NCBI RefSeq assembly: GCF_900120375.1
Contig: NZ_LT635480.1
Location: 1,618,840 to 1,682,839 of the forward strand
Direction: 5' to 3'
From: Ndongobacter massiliensis
GTDB lineage: Bacteria; Bacillota; Clostridia; Tissierellales; Peptoniphilaceae
Length of the DNA: 64,000 nucleotides
Every line of letters starts with the position of its first letter. Positions within the stretch are counted from its first letter, which is position 1. Positions 52,361 to 60,486 of this stretch are shown piece by piece. Position numbers and translations under genes: made by a program. The notes under the pieces were generated by a model that worked only from the letters and a program-made list of their open reading frames with translations, had not been told where the DNA came from and did no database searches.

Positions 52361-52389
52361 ATTATACCGTGCTTCTTTCTGGTTTGCAA
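52361..52389 (-). promoter_or_regulatory. Promoter of tetR-methyltransferase unit
   Basis: Read on the minus strand: TTGCAA, 17-base spacer, then a perfect TATAAT (plus-strand ATTATA at 52361-52366). Confidence 0.72.
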
Positions 52390-52632
52390 GAGGAGACGGT
52401 GGTATCGTTGGCAAGAATCGAAGGAAAATAGGCGAGAAACTCCGGAAATCCTGTGATGTTTCGACAATCCGGAAAATTTGGTATCGAGCAGACGAACACT
52501 TTGCGGGGACTTATCCAAGGACACAAAGGAGAGGCAAGTGTGAAAGTTGAGTTGCTGGATGAGATATTGGGGAGTCGTGGCTGTTACATAGATGTCGGAG
52601 AGGAAAGTTAGAATCTATCGGAGGAGAAAATT
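52390..52632. other. Gap between tetR promoter and small membrane protein
   Basis: No recognised feature. A short open stretch on the plus strand (about 52541-52611, VKVELLDEILGSRGCY) might be a gene fragment but is not identifiable. Confidence 0.3.
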
Positions 52633-52923
52633 ATGAGAAATCGAAGCGTATGCAATATTGGGTTGATATTAGGAGTTTTTGGCTTAATTCTTATATTACT
52701 ATTAATTCTTTCCGGCGCAGCCTATCCGAGCCTATTGTTTAAGGTATTGGCACCAATTGGTATATTCCTAATGCTTGCCGGTTTTATAACAAGCTTTATA
52801 GGATGGATTTTGATGACCGGAGAAGCGATAGAAAAAAGATCCTATTCGGATATTAAAGTCTTATTTGTTACAGGGATCATTATTTTTTTGATACCGCTGC
52901 TCAGAATATTTTTTTCAAGATAG
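52633..52923 (+). CDS. Small membrane protein, unrecognised
   Basis: The protein has 96 residues with GGAGGAG before ATG 52633. Three hydrophobic segments (about 8-28, 36-62, 74-94) and few charged residues, with KRSYSD in the last loop. No family recognised. It converges on the potassium-channel gene with four bases between the stops. Confidence 0.65.
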   Translation: MRNRSVCNIGLILGVFGLILILLLILSGAAYPSLLFKVLAPIGIFLMLAGFITSFIGWILMTGEAIEKRSYSDIKVLFVTGIIIFLIPLLRIFFSR

Positions 52924-52927
52924 AGGA

Positions 52928-53935
52928 TCAATCCTCTTCATCTCCGAGATGGCGCAGTTGTTCCACCTGTTCCTCTCTTCCCAGCACAATGAGGACATCG
53001 CCAAGTTGTAAGGCGTAATCGGAGGGCGGATTGAAGAGCATTCTGCCGTCTTCTTTCTTTTTGATTGCTAGGACCATGAGACCGGTTTTGTTCGGAATTT
53101 GCGCATCCCGCAAGGTCTTCTTTTCAAGGTAAGAACCGCTTTTGACGGCGACTTCTTCCAAGTCCAGCTCCACGTTGCCGACGCGGGTGACGATATCCAA
53201 AAACGAGATGATATTGGGCTTGATCATGAGGGAGGCCATTCTCTTGCCGCTGATTTCCACAGCGGACAAGGTCTTGTTTGCGCCAACTTTGAGCAATTTT
53301 TCCCTTCCGGATTTCGTCATGGAATTGGCGATAATATAGATATCTTTATTCAAATTCCTTGCCGTCAGGACGGTGACAATGTTATCAACTTCATTGTCGA
53401 GGGTAGAAATGAGTCCCTTGGCCCGCTCAATGCCGGCTTGTTCCAACACGCATTCTTCGGTGGAGTGGCCTTCGACCACTAAAATGTTATGGTGACTGTA
53501 GTCGTCCAAATCATCCCGCTTATCGGTGACGACAACAAAAGGCAAATTTTCCGCGACGAAACTCTCTATAATGACTTCGGCCAGCTCACCGGATCCGCAT
53601 AAAATGTAATGATCCTGAAGAGCAGAAATTTTTTTATCCATTTTGCTTCCCTTCCATAAATCTGCAAGTTGTCCTTCCACAATCATCGCCACCAGGGTAG
53701 TGAAGGCGTAGCCGACGGTGCCGACGCCTAAAAAAATCATCAAAACGGAGAAGATTTCGGATTGATCGCTGGTGATGCCGACTTCCCCGAATCCGACAGT
53801 GGAGATGGTGATTACGGTCATGTAAAGCGCATCGACAAAGTCGATCTTCAACAAGTACATATATCCGATCACACCGATGACGAGAAGAAGGGTAAAGGCA
53901 TATAAAATAAATTTGAGCTTTCGTTTTACTTCCAT
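52928..53935 (-). CDS. Two-helix ion channel with RCK (TrkA-N/TrkA-C) domains
   Basis: The protein has 335 residues from ATG 53935, with GGAGGAC just upstream; the longer open frame to 54139 lacks a site. Two membrane helices (about 7-29, 60-85) flank a pore with filter TVGFG (46-50). The RCK/TrkA-N domain begins HYILCGSGELAEVIIESF, and a TrkA-C domain ends the chain (LDLEEVAVKSGSYLEKKTL ... PSDYALQLGDVLIVLG). It resembles MthK-type potassium channels gated by a cytoplasmic ring. The filter has Phe instead of the usual Tyr, and the dinucleotide loop is GSGELA. Confidence 0.9.
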   Translation of the reverse strand: MEVKRKLKFILYAFTLLLVIGVIGYMYLLKIDFVDALYMTVITISTVGFGEVGITSDQSEIFSVLMIFLGVGTVGYAFTTLVAMIVEGQLADLWKGSKMDKKISALQDHYILCGSGELAEVIIESFVAENLPFVVVTDKRDDLDDYSHHNILVVEGHSTEECVLEQAGIERAKGLISTLDNEVDNIVTVLTARNLNKDIYIIANSMTKSGREKLLKVGANKTLSAVEISGKRMASLMIKPNIISFLDIVTRVGNVELDLEEVAVKSGSYLEKKTLRDAQIPNKTGLMVLAIKKKEDGRMLFNPPSDYALQLGDVLIVLGREEQVEQLRHLGDEED

Positions 53936-54257
53936 AATGTCCTCCCTGCTGCTCCGATCATAATCGAAAGGGCAAGAGAAAGCTATATGGGAAGAGAAAT
54001 TAAGACTGAAAAATCCTATAATACAGTCTATAATTGAGGCGAAGACATGAGGCTTATAATGAAGGTAAATACAAAAACCGATGCCTATTGCGGAAACCAA
54101 TCCGAATTTTCCGAAGGCGGCTCGACGGGGCAGACGCATAAAACCCCCTTTGTCGATGCGAATCTGTCCGATGTAGTTTTTAGTAAAAATAAAGCGCCCT
54201 CAGCTTAACTTTAATACAAACGCGTTGTCAGTGCAGGAGAAGGAGGAAGAAGAGCGA
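53936..54257. other. Divergent gap between channel and small-protein genes
   Basis: The minus frame stays open with two hydrophobic stretches but lacks a ribosome site, so it is not called. No RNA gene or clear promoter is seen. Confidence 0.35.
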
Positions 54258-54443
54258 ATGAAATATAAAGTACAGGTGCAGATTCCGGTCGAGAAGCGTG
54301 GTCTTTTCCGAAAGAAAATTGTGATGGAGACGCGCACGATTGAGGTGGACAGAAAAACGTATAAGAAGATGCAGAAGGAATGGGAAAACCGTCCGTACAG
54401 CATTGAAGAGATGATGCTGTATGATGAAATTTTCGGCGACTGA
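54258..54443 (+). CDS. Small charged protein, 61 residues
   Basis: ATG 54258 lies behind GAAGGAGGAAG. The chain is highly charged: a strand-like start KYKVQVQIPVEKRGLFRKKIVMETRTIEVDRKTYKKM and an acidic end IEEMMLYDEIFGD. It is soluble and probably folds as a beta-hairpin plus helix. Not recognised. The strong ribosome site makes it likely real. Confidence 0.6.
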   Translation: MKYKVQVQIPVEKRGLFRKKIVMETRTIEVDRKTYKKMQKEWENRPYSIEEMMLYDEIFGD

Positions 54444-54507
54444 GAGTGATTGCATGTTTGGATTTGGCAAAAAGAAATAAGAATTTCTTGTAGAGTAAGG
54501 AGGCAAT

Positions 54508-55416
54508 ATGAACTGGATCAATAGTTTTGAACTGCTATGCTATTTGATGGTTCTCCTCTTGCTTTTCGATCTATTAAAAAATAAAAACTACAGGGAATTC
54601 GGTCTATTAATTTCCGGGGCATTGGCCGGATTTGCTTTAGAGCTGTTAGCGGTTCGACTTACAGACATTTACCATTACAGCAATGATTTTTATATTAGCA
54701 TTGGCTTTGCTCCCTATCAATTTCCGTTTTTCGGAGGACTTATGTGGGGCGGTATCACGGTATGTGCCTTGCGGATAGCGAAAAAGTTCTCTCTAAGCAC
54801 GATTTGGACCGCATTGTTGTGCGGATGGCTTATCGTCAGTTTTGACTTGCTTCTGGATGTGGTAGCGATTCGACTCGATGGGGGATTCTGGGTGTGGGAC
54901 GGCCGTCCCATAAATTTAGAAATCAACCATCATATGTTTATGAGTGTTATTTGGGTAAATTTTTTGGGCTATATGTTTGAGGTGCCTTCCATTATCTATA
55001 TGACTTTAAAAAGCTGGGAAAAAGATGATGGAAAGGCAAAGGTAAATATCATAAGATCCCTATGTATCGGACTTGTAGGAGTCGTGTTTGTCGGGATTTG
55101 TAGCTTTATTTCCTTATATTTGAATAAAATTAGCAATGAATGGTTTTCCTTTATTGCCTTTCTTGCGATATGGATTTTTGTTTTCATCAAATTGCTATCG
55201 ACCCTCATCGATCAAAGAAAAAACATAATCCTTGGTCATCAAAAAGATTGGCTCGTTTTTATATTTTGGCTGAGTATGTACGGCTATTGTATCGGCGGGC
55301 TTTTTACGCTCGGCATTCTAAAGGCTCTTCCGGTATATGGGATCTTTGCCTTTCTTCTCTTTCTGTTAACACTGGCTCTCTCTTTGGTCGATGTAAAGGA
55401 ATCGTTGCAAACATAG
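54508..55416 (+). CDS. Multi-pass membrane protein, weakly carotenoid-biosynthesis-like
   Basis: The protein has 302 residues with AAGGAGG before ATG 54508. About eight hydrophobic helices. FGGLMWGGITVCALRIAKKF and the aromatic IRLDGGFWVWDGRPINLEINHHMFMSVIWVNFLGYMFE are reminiscent of the CruF/DUF422 membrane hydratase family, but there are no carotenoid genes nearby. Function open. Confidence 0.6.
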   Translation: MNWINSFELLCYLMVLLLLFDLLKNKNYREFGLLISGALAGFALELLAVRLTDIYHYSNDFYISIGFAPYQFPFFGGLMWGGITVCALRIAKKFSLSTIWTALLCGWLIVSFDLLLDVVAIRLDGGFWVWDGRPINLEINHHMFMSVIWVNFLGYMFEVPSIIYMTLKSWEKDDGKAKVNIIRSLCIGLVGVVFVGICSFISLYLNKISNEWFSFIAFLAIWIFVFIKLLSTLIDQRKNIILGHQKDWLVFIFWLSMYGYCIGGLFTLGILKALPVYGIFAFLLFLLTLALSLVDVKESLQT

Positions 55417-55491
55417 TGAAGTAGAAAACTGTGCTTCCGGTGGGAATCGTCCCTATAAAAGGAATCGAAAAATAAAAAGGAGGTAAGCGCT

Positions 55492-56151
55492 ATGAAAAAA
55501 TCCAAAATCAAGATCCTCTTACTGATCCTCGTAATCCTGTCCCTGGTTTGTCTTTTGGCATATCGACAATATGTAAATAGTACAGAAGATCTGAATAGTA
55601 CAGAAGATCTGAAACCGATGATCTACCTCTACCCGGAAAAAGAGCAAAAAGTGACGGTCTCCATAGACTATAATGGTCACTTTACATGTGTCTATCCGGA
55701 ATTTTCGGAGGAAAGTACATGGCAAGTTTTGGCAAAGCCGGATGGCAGCATTCGATGCAATAACCGTGAATATTATGCGCTGTTCTGGGAAGGCGTAAAA
55801 GAAACAGCGTATCAGATCGAGGATGGTTTTTGTGTAAGGGGCGAAGATACGGAAAAATTTCTTGAAGAAAAGTTAGAGTTGTTGGGGTTGAACCGGAAGG
55901 AAATGAATGAATTTATCGTCTACTGGTTGCCTCAAATGGCAAGCAATCCATACAACATCATTAAATTTCAAGATTTAGCTTACACCAATGATGCAAAACT
56001 CACCATTGTTCCCAAAGAAGATACGATGATACGGGTTTTTATGACCTGGTATCCCTCCGACAAGCCCATAGATATTCCGGAACAAAAGCTTGTTCCTATG
56101 CAGCGCCAAGGCTTTACGGTTGTCGAATGGGGCGGGGCGAAAATAAAGTAA
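55492..56151 (+). CDS. Conserved membrane-anchored protein of unknown function
   Basis: The protein has 219 residues; AAAGGAGG precedes ATG 55492. One N-terminal membrane helix (IKILLLILVILSLVCLLAYR), then an extracellular domain starting LKPMIYLYPEKEQKVTVSIDYNGH and WQVLAKPDGSI ... YYALFWEG. The KPxIYLYPxKE plus LFWEG pattern is a conserved, unnamed surface family in Firmicutes. A tandem 18-base repeat encodes NSTEDL twice between anchor and domain. Confidence 0.7.
   Translation: MKKSKIKILLLILVILSLVCLLAYRQYVNSTEDLNSTEDLKPMIYLYPEKEQKVTVSIDYNGHFTCVYPEFSEESTWQVLAKPDGSIRCNNREYYALFWEGVKETAYQIEDGFCVRGEDTEKFLEEKLELLGLNRKEMNEFIVYWLPQMASNPYNIIKFQDLAYTNDAKLTIVPKEDTMIRVFMTWYPSDKPIDIPEQKLVPMQRQGFTVVEWGGAKIK
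55576..55611 (+). repeat. 18-bp tandem duplication inside a coding sequence
   Basis: AATAGTACAGAAGATCTG occurs twice head to tail (55576-55593 and 55594-55611) with no mismatch, adding one NSTEDL hexapeptide in frame. A recent slippage or duplication event. Confidence 0.9.
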
Positions 56152-56200
56152 ACACGATTGAGCGAGAGATCTCTTAAAACTTTGTTTCGGTCATGATGGT

Positions 56201-57079
56201 TTAGCTTTTCATCTCAGATCTTTCTATATAGGGGCGATCTTTTTGGATAAAAGCAAGCAGATCATACGAGCTCAAAATCTTTTTACCCTGCTCCCGAAAC
56301 CGAATATAGGTATCAAACATCAAATTGCCTTGAATAATCACGGCCTTTGTTTTCATGGACATCGTCTTGTAAACTTTGGCATTTCGCCAATTTAGCCAAT
56401 CGGTGATTGCTTTTTTATCCTGAATGACTTTTGGATTGTCTGCTGCCAGAAAGTAGGGATAGATGTACACATGCATCAAATCTTCCTCGGTCACCGGATC
56501 GAAATAGGGTTCTCTAAAATCAGAAAGATAGTGCGCATAGAAAGGGTCTTTCACCAAAGCCGGCATTTTCCCATCCTGTTTCTCTGCGCCATACCAACCT
56601 TCCGGAAGTTTATCTTCCGGAATGCCCTCTACATTCAAGAGCACCTCTCCCTCATCCAACATTTTCAATTTCATGCATTGTTTATAAAGGAATGCTTCAA
56701 ATTCTGTGAGATGGTCTAATAAAATTTCGCAGGCGATACCGGTTTGACTTTCGATCATGGCATATCTTTTCCAACGAATATTTTCGGCACCTTTTCGGCT
56801 TTTTGCGATCTCTTGTTTAATGTGGCGATAGTGGTTTCCTGTCCCCTTCCCAACATAGAAGTATTTTCTGGGATTCGTGTCTGCATACCAGGCGTAGACA
56901 TAGTATCTCTTATCCGTTATATCATGCTCCGGAAGATCCGAAAGATAGTCCTTACATTCATTTTTATATTCGTAGTAAAGTTTTTTAACAGGGAGGGCAA
57001 CATCTTTATCGGCAATAAGATCATGCTCTTGAACCCGATCACCGGTTATTTTTTTTGTAAAAACATTGAGAATATTCAT
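56201..57079 (-). CDS. GIY-YIG domain protein (LEM3-like)
   Basis: The protein has 292 residues. The domain is central-left: DKRYYVYAWYADTNPRKYFYVGKGTGNHYRHI (about 56-87) has the YVY and YVG half-motifs, and the conserved Glu appears in LTEFEAFLYKQCM. The rest is helical and unrecognised (KKAITDWLNWRNAKVYKTMS; IRFREQGKKILSSYDLL). GIY-YIG proteins are DNA nucleases. No phage or intron gene is adjacent. A stand-alone defence or repair nuclease is one reading. Confidence 0.75.
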   Translation of the reverse strand: MNILNVFTKKITGDRVQEHDLIADKDVALPVKKLYYEYKNECKDYLSDLPEHDITDKRYYVYAWYADTNPRKYFYVGKGTGNHYRHIKQEIAKSRKGAENIRWKRYAMIESQTGIACEILLDHLTEFEAFLYKQCMKLKMLDEGEVLLNVEGIPEDKLPEGWYGAEKQDGKMPALVKDPFYAHYLSDFREPYFDPVTEEDLMHVYIYPYFLAADNPKVIQDKKAITDWLNWRNAKVYKTMSMKTKAVIIQGNLMFDTYIRFREQGKKILSSYDLLAFIQKDRPYIERSEMKS

Positions 57080-57516
57080 TGTTGGCCTCCATGAAAACTG
57101 TGTAGGATAAGTTGGCGTAAAAGTGAGGAGTTATTTCGAACTTTCCGTATAATGTTGTTAAACTCAGCAAAAGCGGATAAGAGAACGAAATAATTTCGAT
57201 CTATTTTACACCGGAACCGGAATTGCTAAAAGCGCTTTTCATGAACGATAGCGAAATATTGTGCAAATACGTATGATAGATCGAGCGAGTCGCTTAGCTT
57301 TTAGTTAGATCATGGATCCTGTTACAAACGAATAAATTGTATAAATGTGTTGAAATCAAAGAATTTCGCAGAGGAAGCCTAATGGAGACTAAATGTCGGG
57401 ATTCCTTTTTCAAGTTTCCGGACACGAGAAATGTTATTATTCGTGCAAATTCGTTGCCATAACAACGTACATATATTTGACTTCTCGGTATAATGAAAAA
57501 AGAAAGGAGTATTCCT
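57080..57516. other. Gap upstream of DUF438 gene
   Basis: About 437 bases. A TATAAT at 57489-57494 may be the -10 of the DUF438 gene but no good -35 pairs with it. Nothing else is recognised. Confidence 0.35.
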
Positions 57517-58854
57517 ATGGTAAAGAAACTTGATTTGGCGAAAACGGGCTTGAATCCTAGCGGGGAACTATCAGAAGGGGATTTCGCGTCACAGCCAATG
57601 GTGGAGGAAATGAAAATGAGCAATATGTCCGGAAGTCGTACGGAGCAGATCAAAGCCTATTTGAAACGGCTGGGCGAAGGTGAAGAACTGGCGAATGTCC
57701 GGGCGGATTTTGTCCGCGAATTTCAAGAAGTGGAAGCCTCCGAGATCATGCAAGCGGAGCAGGAACTTTTGAAGGAAGGCACGCCACTTTCAGAGGTTCA
57801 GCGTCTCTGCGACGTCCACTCCGCACTCTTTCATGGCGCGACCAAAGGAGAAAGAATTGCGAATGCGGAAAAGGAAGTGCAAGCCTCCCTATTCAGGCAA
57901 AAGGAACAGGGGCGGAAAGGTTCCCTTTCTCAAAAGAAGAGCGCAGATGAAATGGCTCGTGTCGCCACGATGGAGGAAATGATCGGGCATCCATTGTACA
58001 CGCTGACGAAAGAAAACAAAGCGCTTTCGAAGCTGCTTGCAAGATTTAAGGAGAAGCGGGAGGCATCTCTCCTTCCGGACATTCGCGAGCTTTCCATCCA
58101 TTATGCAAAGAAGGGAGATCTTCTGTATCCTCTGCTCAAGGTGAAATATGGAATATCCGGTCCCTCCGATGTGATGTGGACAGTAGACGATGAAATCCGA
58201 GATGAACTTGGTAAACTTGCCGAAGAGAAGAAACAGGATGAAGAATGGCAGAGCAGGCTTGGTGCAGTGCTTACTCGTGCCGAGGAGATGATTTATAAAG
58301 AGCAGAATATTTTGTTCCCAATCTGCGCTGCCAATTTTACGGAGGAGGAATGGTATGGTATTTACCGGGACTCCAAGGACTATGAAATCTGTTTTGGCAT
58401 AGCACAGGAAGTATGGGAAGATGCGGAGAATGCGGTGACTGCCGGAGAGCACGACATGGATGGCGAGATTGTCATGCCCGGCGGGCATCTGACGCTGGAG
58501 CAGCTTACCGCACTCCTTAATACGATTCCAATGGAAATCACCTTTGTCGATGCAAATAATATCAATCGCTATTTCAATGAAGGATCAAAGGTATTTAAGC
58601 GACCTGCAATGGCTCTTGATCGCGAGGTGTTCTCCTGCCACCCGCCAAAGATTGAGACGATGGTACGACAGATCATCGAGGACTTTCGTAAGAATCGTCG
58701 TGACTATGTTACGGTTTGGATGGAAAAGGGCGGGCGAACGATGCTCGTAAAATATATGGCAGTCAGGGATAAAACCGGCAAATATATCGGTACGGTAGAA
58801 TTGGTGCAGGACATGGAATTTGCGAAGGAGCATTTTCTGGGAAGCAGAGCATAA
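57517..58854 (+). CDS. DUF438-hemerythrin-PAS protein
   Basis: The protein has 445 residues from ATG 57517 (AAAGGAG upstream; an earlier ATG at 57493 overlaps the -10-like TATAAT). Domain order: DUF438 (about 35-115, SRTEQIKAYLKRLGEGEELANVRADFVREFQEV), HHE hemerythrin (about 150-290, HPLYTLTKENKALSKLL ... HYAKKGDLLYPLL ... EEMIYKEQNILFP), PAS (about 330-440, NTIPMEITFVDANNINRYFNEG). Such proteins are proposed iron-based sensors of oxygen or nitric oxide. It faces the Crp/Fnr operon and fits a nitrosative-stress locus. Confidence 0.9.
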   Translation: MVKKLDLAKTGLNPSGELSEGDFASQPMVEEMKMSNMSGSRTEQIKAYLKRLGEGEELANVRADFVREFQEVEASEIMQAEQELLKEGTPLSEVQRLCDVHSALFHGATKGERIANAEKEVQASLFRQKEQGRKGSLSQKKSADEMARVATMEEMIGHPLYTLTKENKALSKLLARFKEKREASLLPDIRELSIHYAKKGDLLYPLLKVKYGISGPSDVMWTVDDEIRDELGKLAEEKKQDEEWQSRLGAVLTRAEEMIYKEQNILFPICAANFTEEEWYGIYRDSKDYEICFGIAQEVWEDAENAVTAGEHDMDGEIVMPGGHLTLEQLTALLNTIPMEITFVDANNINRYFNEGSKVFKRPAMALDREVFSCHPPKIETMVRQIIEDFRKNRRDYVTVWMEKGGRTMLVKYMAVRDKTGKYIGTVELVQDMEFAKEHFLGSRA

Positions 58855-58866
58855 ACCGGACTCGTG

Positions 58867-58903
58867 AAAAAGCTCTCTGCGGATCATTGCAGAGAGCTTT
58901 TTT
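58867..58903. terminator. Bidirectional terminator between DUF438 and C_GCAxxG_C_C genes
   Basis: AAAAAGCTCTCTGC / GCAGAGAGCTTTTTT with an 8-base loop, A-run and T-run on either side. Confidence 0.93.
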
Positions 58904-58928
58904 ACAGGAGATGTTTTGTTCGGCAGCG

Positions 58929-59300
58929 TTACAGGTTTTCCACAAGCTCGACCGCATTGCGCACACAGTCATCACAGCTGCAGGTAGCAACGCCGGTGTC
59001 CCTGCCCTTCAGATCCTTGCAGATCGTGGCACCGCACTTCTCGGCAAATGTCTGATGTAGCTTTTTTGCAGTTTCACGCATCGGCTTACCCTGACACTCT
59101 TTCAAACCCATCAGGATCCCTGCGCCGATCAGCGCGCCGCAGGTGGCTTCCATAGAGCCCATGCCGGATCCGAATCCGGCGCCCATGCGTTTCAGGAGTT
59201 CCTCGGATAAACCGGTTTCGCTTTGAAAGGCGCAAAGCACTGCCTGTGCACAGTTGTATCCGTTGTGCTTGAGGATTACAGCTTGTTCTTTCTTATCCAT
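58929..59300 (-). CDS. C_GCAxxG_C_C family protein
   Basis: The protein has 123 residues. The family cysteine pattern is visible: YNCAQAVLCAF, TCGALIGAGILMG, then KCGATICKDL and CSCDDCVRNA. The family is predicted to bind metal or a redox cofactor and is widespread in anaerobes. It overlaps the DUF488 gene by 8 bases and is last in the crp operon. Confidence 0.88.
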   Translation of the reverse strand: MDKKEQAVILKHNGYNCAQAVLCAFQSETGLSEELLKRMGAGFGSGMGSMEATCGALIGAGILMGLKECQGKPMRETAKKLHQTFAEKCGATICKDLKGRDTGVATCSCDDCVRNAVELVENL

Positions 59301-59661
59301 GTCTTTGTTCCTCCAACCATTTTTTTAAAACAGCGGCGTGATTGTATTTCTCGTTTTTTGCAGCATACAGAAGCGTCACGCTATGATCTTGTTTTTTCTG
59401 TATGCACAAATTTCTAAACTTCTGTGCTATCGAGTTGCTTTCCAATTCCAGCCGATAACGTCTTTCAAATTCTTCATATTTTTCTGGAATATGAGAAAAC
59501 CATTTTCGCAGTTCGTTTGATGGAGCGATTTCCTTTGCCCATAAATCAATTTTTGCACTTTCTTTATTTATGCCCCGCGGCCACAATCGGTCCACAAGAA
59601 TACGAAAACCATCCGCTTCTGCGGGTGGCTCATAGATTCGCCTGCATCGTAATTCATTCAT
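59293..59661 (-). CDS. DUF488 family protein
   Basis: The protein has 122 residues. RRIYEPPAEADGFRILVDRLWPRGINKE at the N-terminus is the family signature; SVTLLYAAKNEKYNHAAVL matches the later block. DUF488 proteins lack an established activity. It overlaps both neighbours by 8 bases, in the order crp - DUF488 - C_GCAxxG_C_C. Confidence 0.93.
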   Translation of the reverse strand: MNELRCRRIYEPPAEADGFRILVDRLWPRGINKESAKIDLWAKEIAPSNELRKWFSHIPEKYEEFERRYRLELESNSIAQKFRNLCIQKKQDHSVTLLYAAKNEKYNHAAVLKKWLEEQRHG

Positions 59662-60325
59662 AGCCCATGGTCTCCTTCAACGTGAATTCACTTTTATGAT
59701 ACGTAATTAGCCCTTCTTTTTGCATTCTGGACAGTTCCTTTGACAGGGCGCTACGGTTTACAGAAAGATAGTCAGCAAGCTGTTGACGGTTAAAAGGGAT
59801 GGTGAAATGAGAGCTTCTGTGTTCCAAGGCTTGCTCGGAAAAGTACGAGAGCAGCCTTTCTCGCAGAGATTTGGAGGCCGTGTGCATCATGCGGGAAGAT
59901 AGATTCAGGTTTTTCTGAGCGGAAATCCGAAGCATATTCTTAATGAGGCGGGTATGAAAAGCGCATGCCCGCCGGCAAGTTGTCAGCACGTTCTGCATAT
60001 TTAGAAAGAGCACTTCGGTCTCTTCGCAGGCAACGACATCGCAGACCAGCTCTCTTCCGGGAATGGCCGCGTAATTTTCCGCAAAGACCTGTCCCTTTCC
60101 GACGTGGCCGAAAATAATGCTGTTTCCCCAATAGAGGTTCACTACGATATTGACGCTTCCGGACGCCACAAGTCCGATCTCGTTGACCGGCGAGCCTGCT
60201 CGGAAGATCACTTCGTCCTTTTGGAATTTGCGCTCCTTTGCATCCAGACAGGGGAGCAGTTCTGCGATTTCGCTTTCCGTAATGCCATGAAAAAGCTGCG
60301 TATTTATCAGAAAAAAAGTATTCAT
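59654..60325 (-). CDS. Crp/Fnr family regulator, HcpR-like by context
   Basis: The protein has 223 residues. The cyclic-nucleotide-type beta-roll is in the first half (FQKDEVIFRAGSPVNEIGLVASGSVNIV). The DNA-binding helix is FTIPFNRQQLADYLSVNRSALSKELSRMQKEGLI near residues 175-210. Cysteines are scattered (VCDVVACEE, TTCRRACAF), not in the N-terminal FNR cluster pattern. Its position opposite a unit ending in flavodiiron and hydroxylamine reductase genes suggests it senses NO-type stress. Sensing cofactor is not evident. Confidence 0.85.
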   Translation of the reverse strand: MNTFFLINTQLFHGITESEIAELLPCLDAKERKFQKDEVIFRAGSPVNEIGLVASGSVNIVVNLYWGNSIIFGHVGKGQVFAENYAAIPGRELVCDVVACEETEVLFLNMQNVLTTCRRACAFHTRLIKNMLRISAQKNLNLSSRMMHTASKSLRERLLSYFSEQALEHRSSHFTIPFNRQQLADYLSVNRSALSKELSRMQKEGLITYHKSEFTLKETMGYE

Positions 60326-60339
60326 AAAATCTCCGCTTG

Positions 60340-60353
60340 GTTGCTAAAGCAAC
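60340..60353. promoter_or_regulatory. Crp/Fnr-type operator GTTGCT-AA-AGCAAC
   Basis: A perfect 6-2-6 inverted repeat in the divergent intergenic region. Its centre lies 41.5 bases upstream of the start point predicted from the TATAAT at 60376-60381, the classical class II activation position. It also lies 15 bases before the regulator's own start codon, so it could repress that gene. Confidence 0.7.
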
Positions 60354-60375
60354 ATAACTGTGGTCTTAATTTTAG

Positions 60376-60381
60376 TATAAT
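60376..60381 (+). promoter_or_regulatory. -10 element of the stress operon promoter
   Basis: Perfect TATAAT with no consensus -35 at 17 bases, which fits an activator-dependent promoter using the operator at 60340-60353. Confidence 0.65.
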
Positions 60382-60486
60382 CAATACAGAAAATCAAGAA
60401 GCGGAAAACTTATGCCTTGCTTCTGCTTTTTGCAGATAGAGGTGCTCATAATTTGGCAGTGATTCTTGGAAAGGATGCAATTGCTT

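Noticed and set aside
53936-54139. N-terminal extension of the ion channel
   Set aside because: The internal ATG at 53935 has a strong ribosome site and the extension has none; its hydrophobic stretches are not needed for a two-helix channel.
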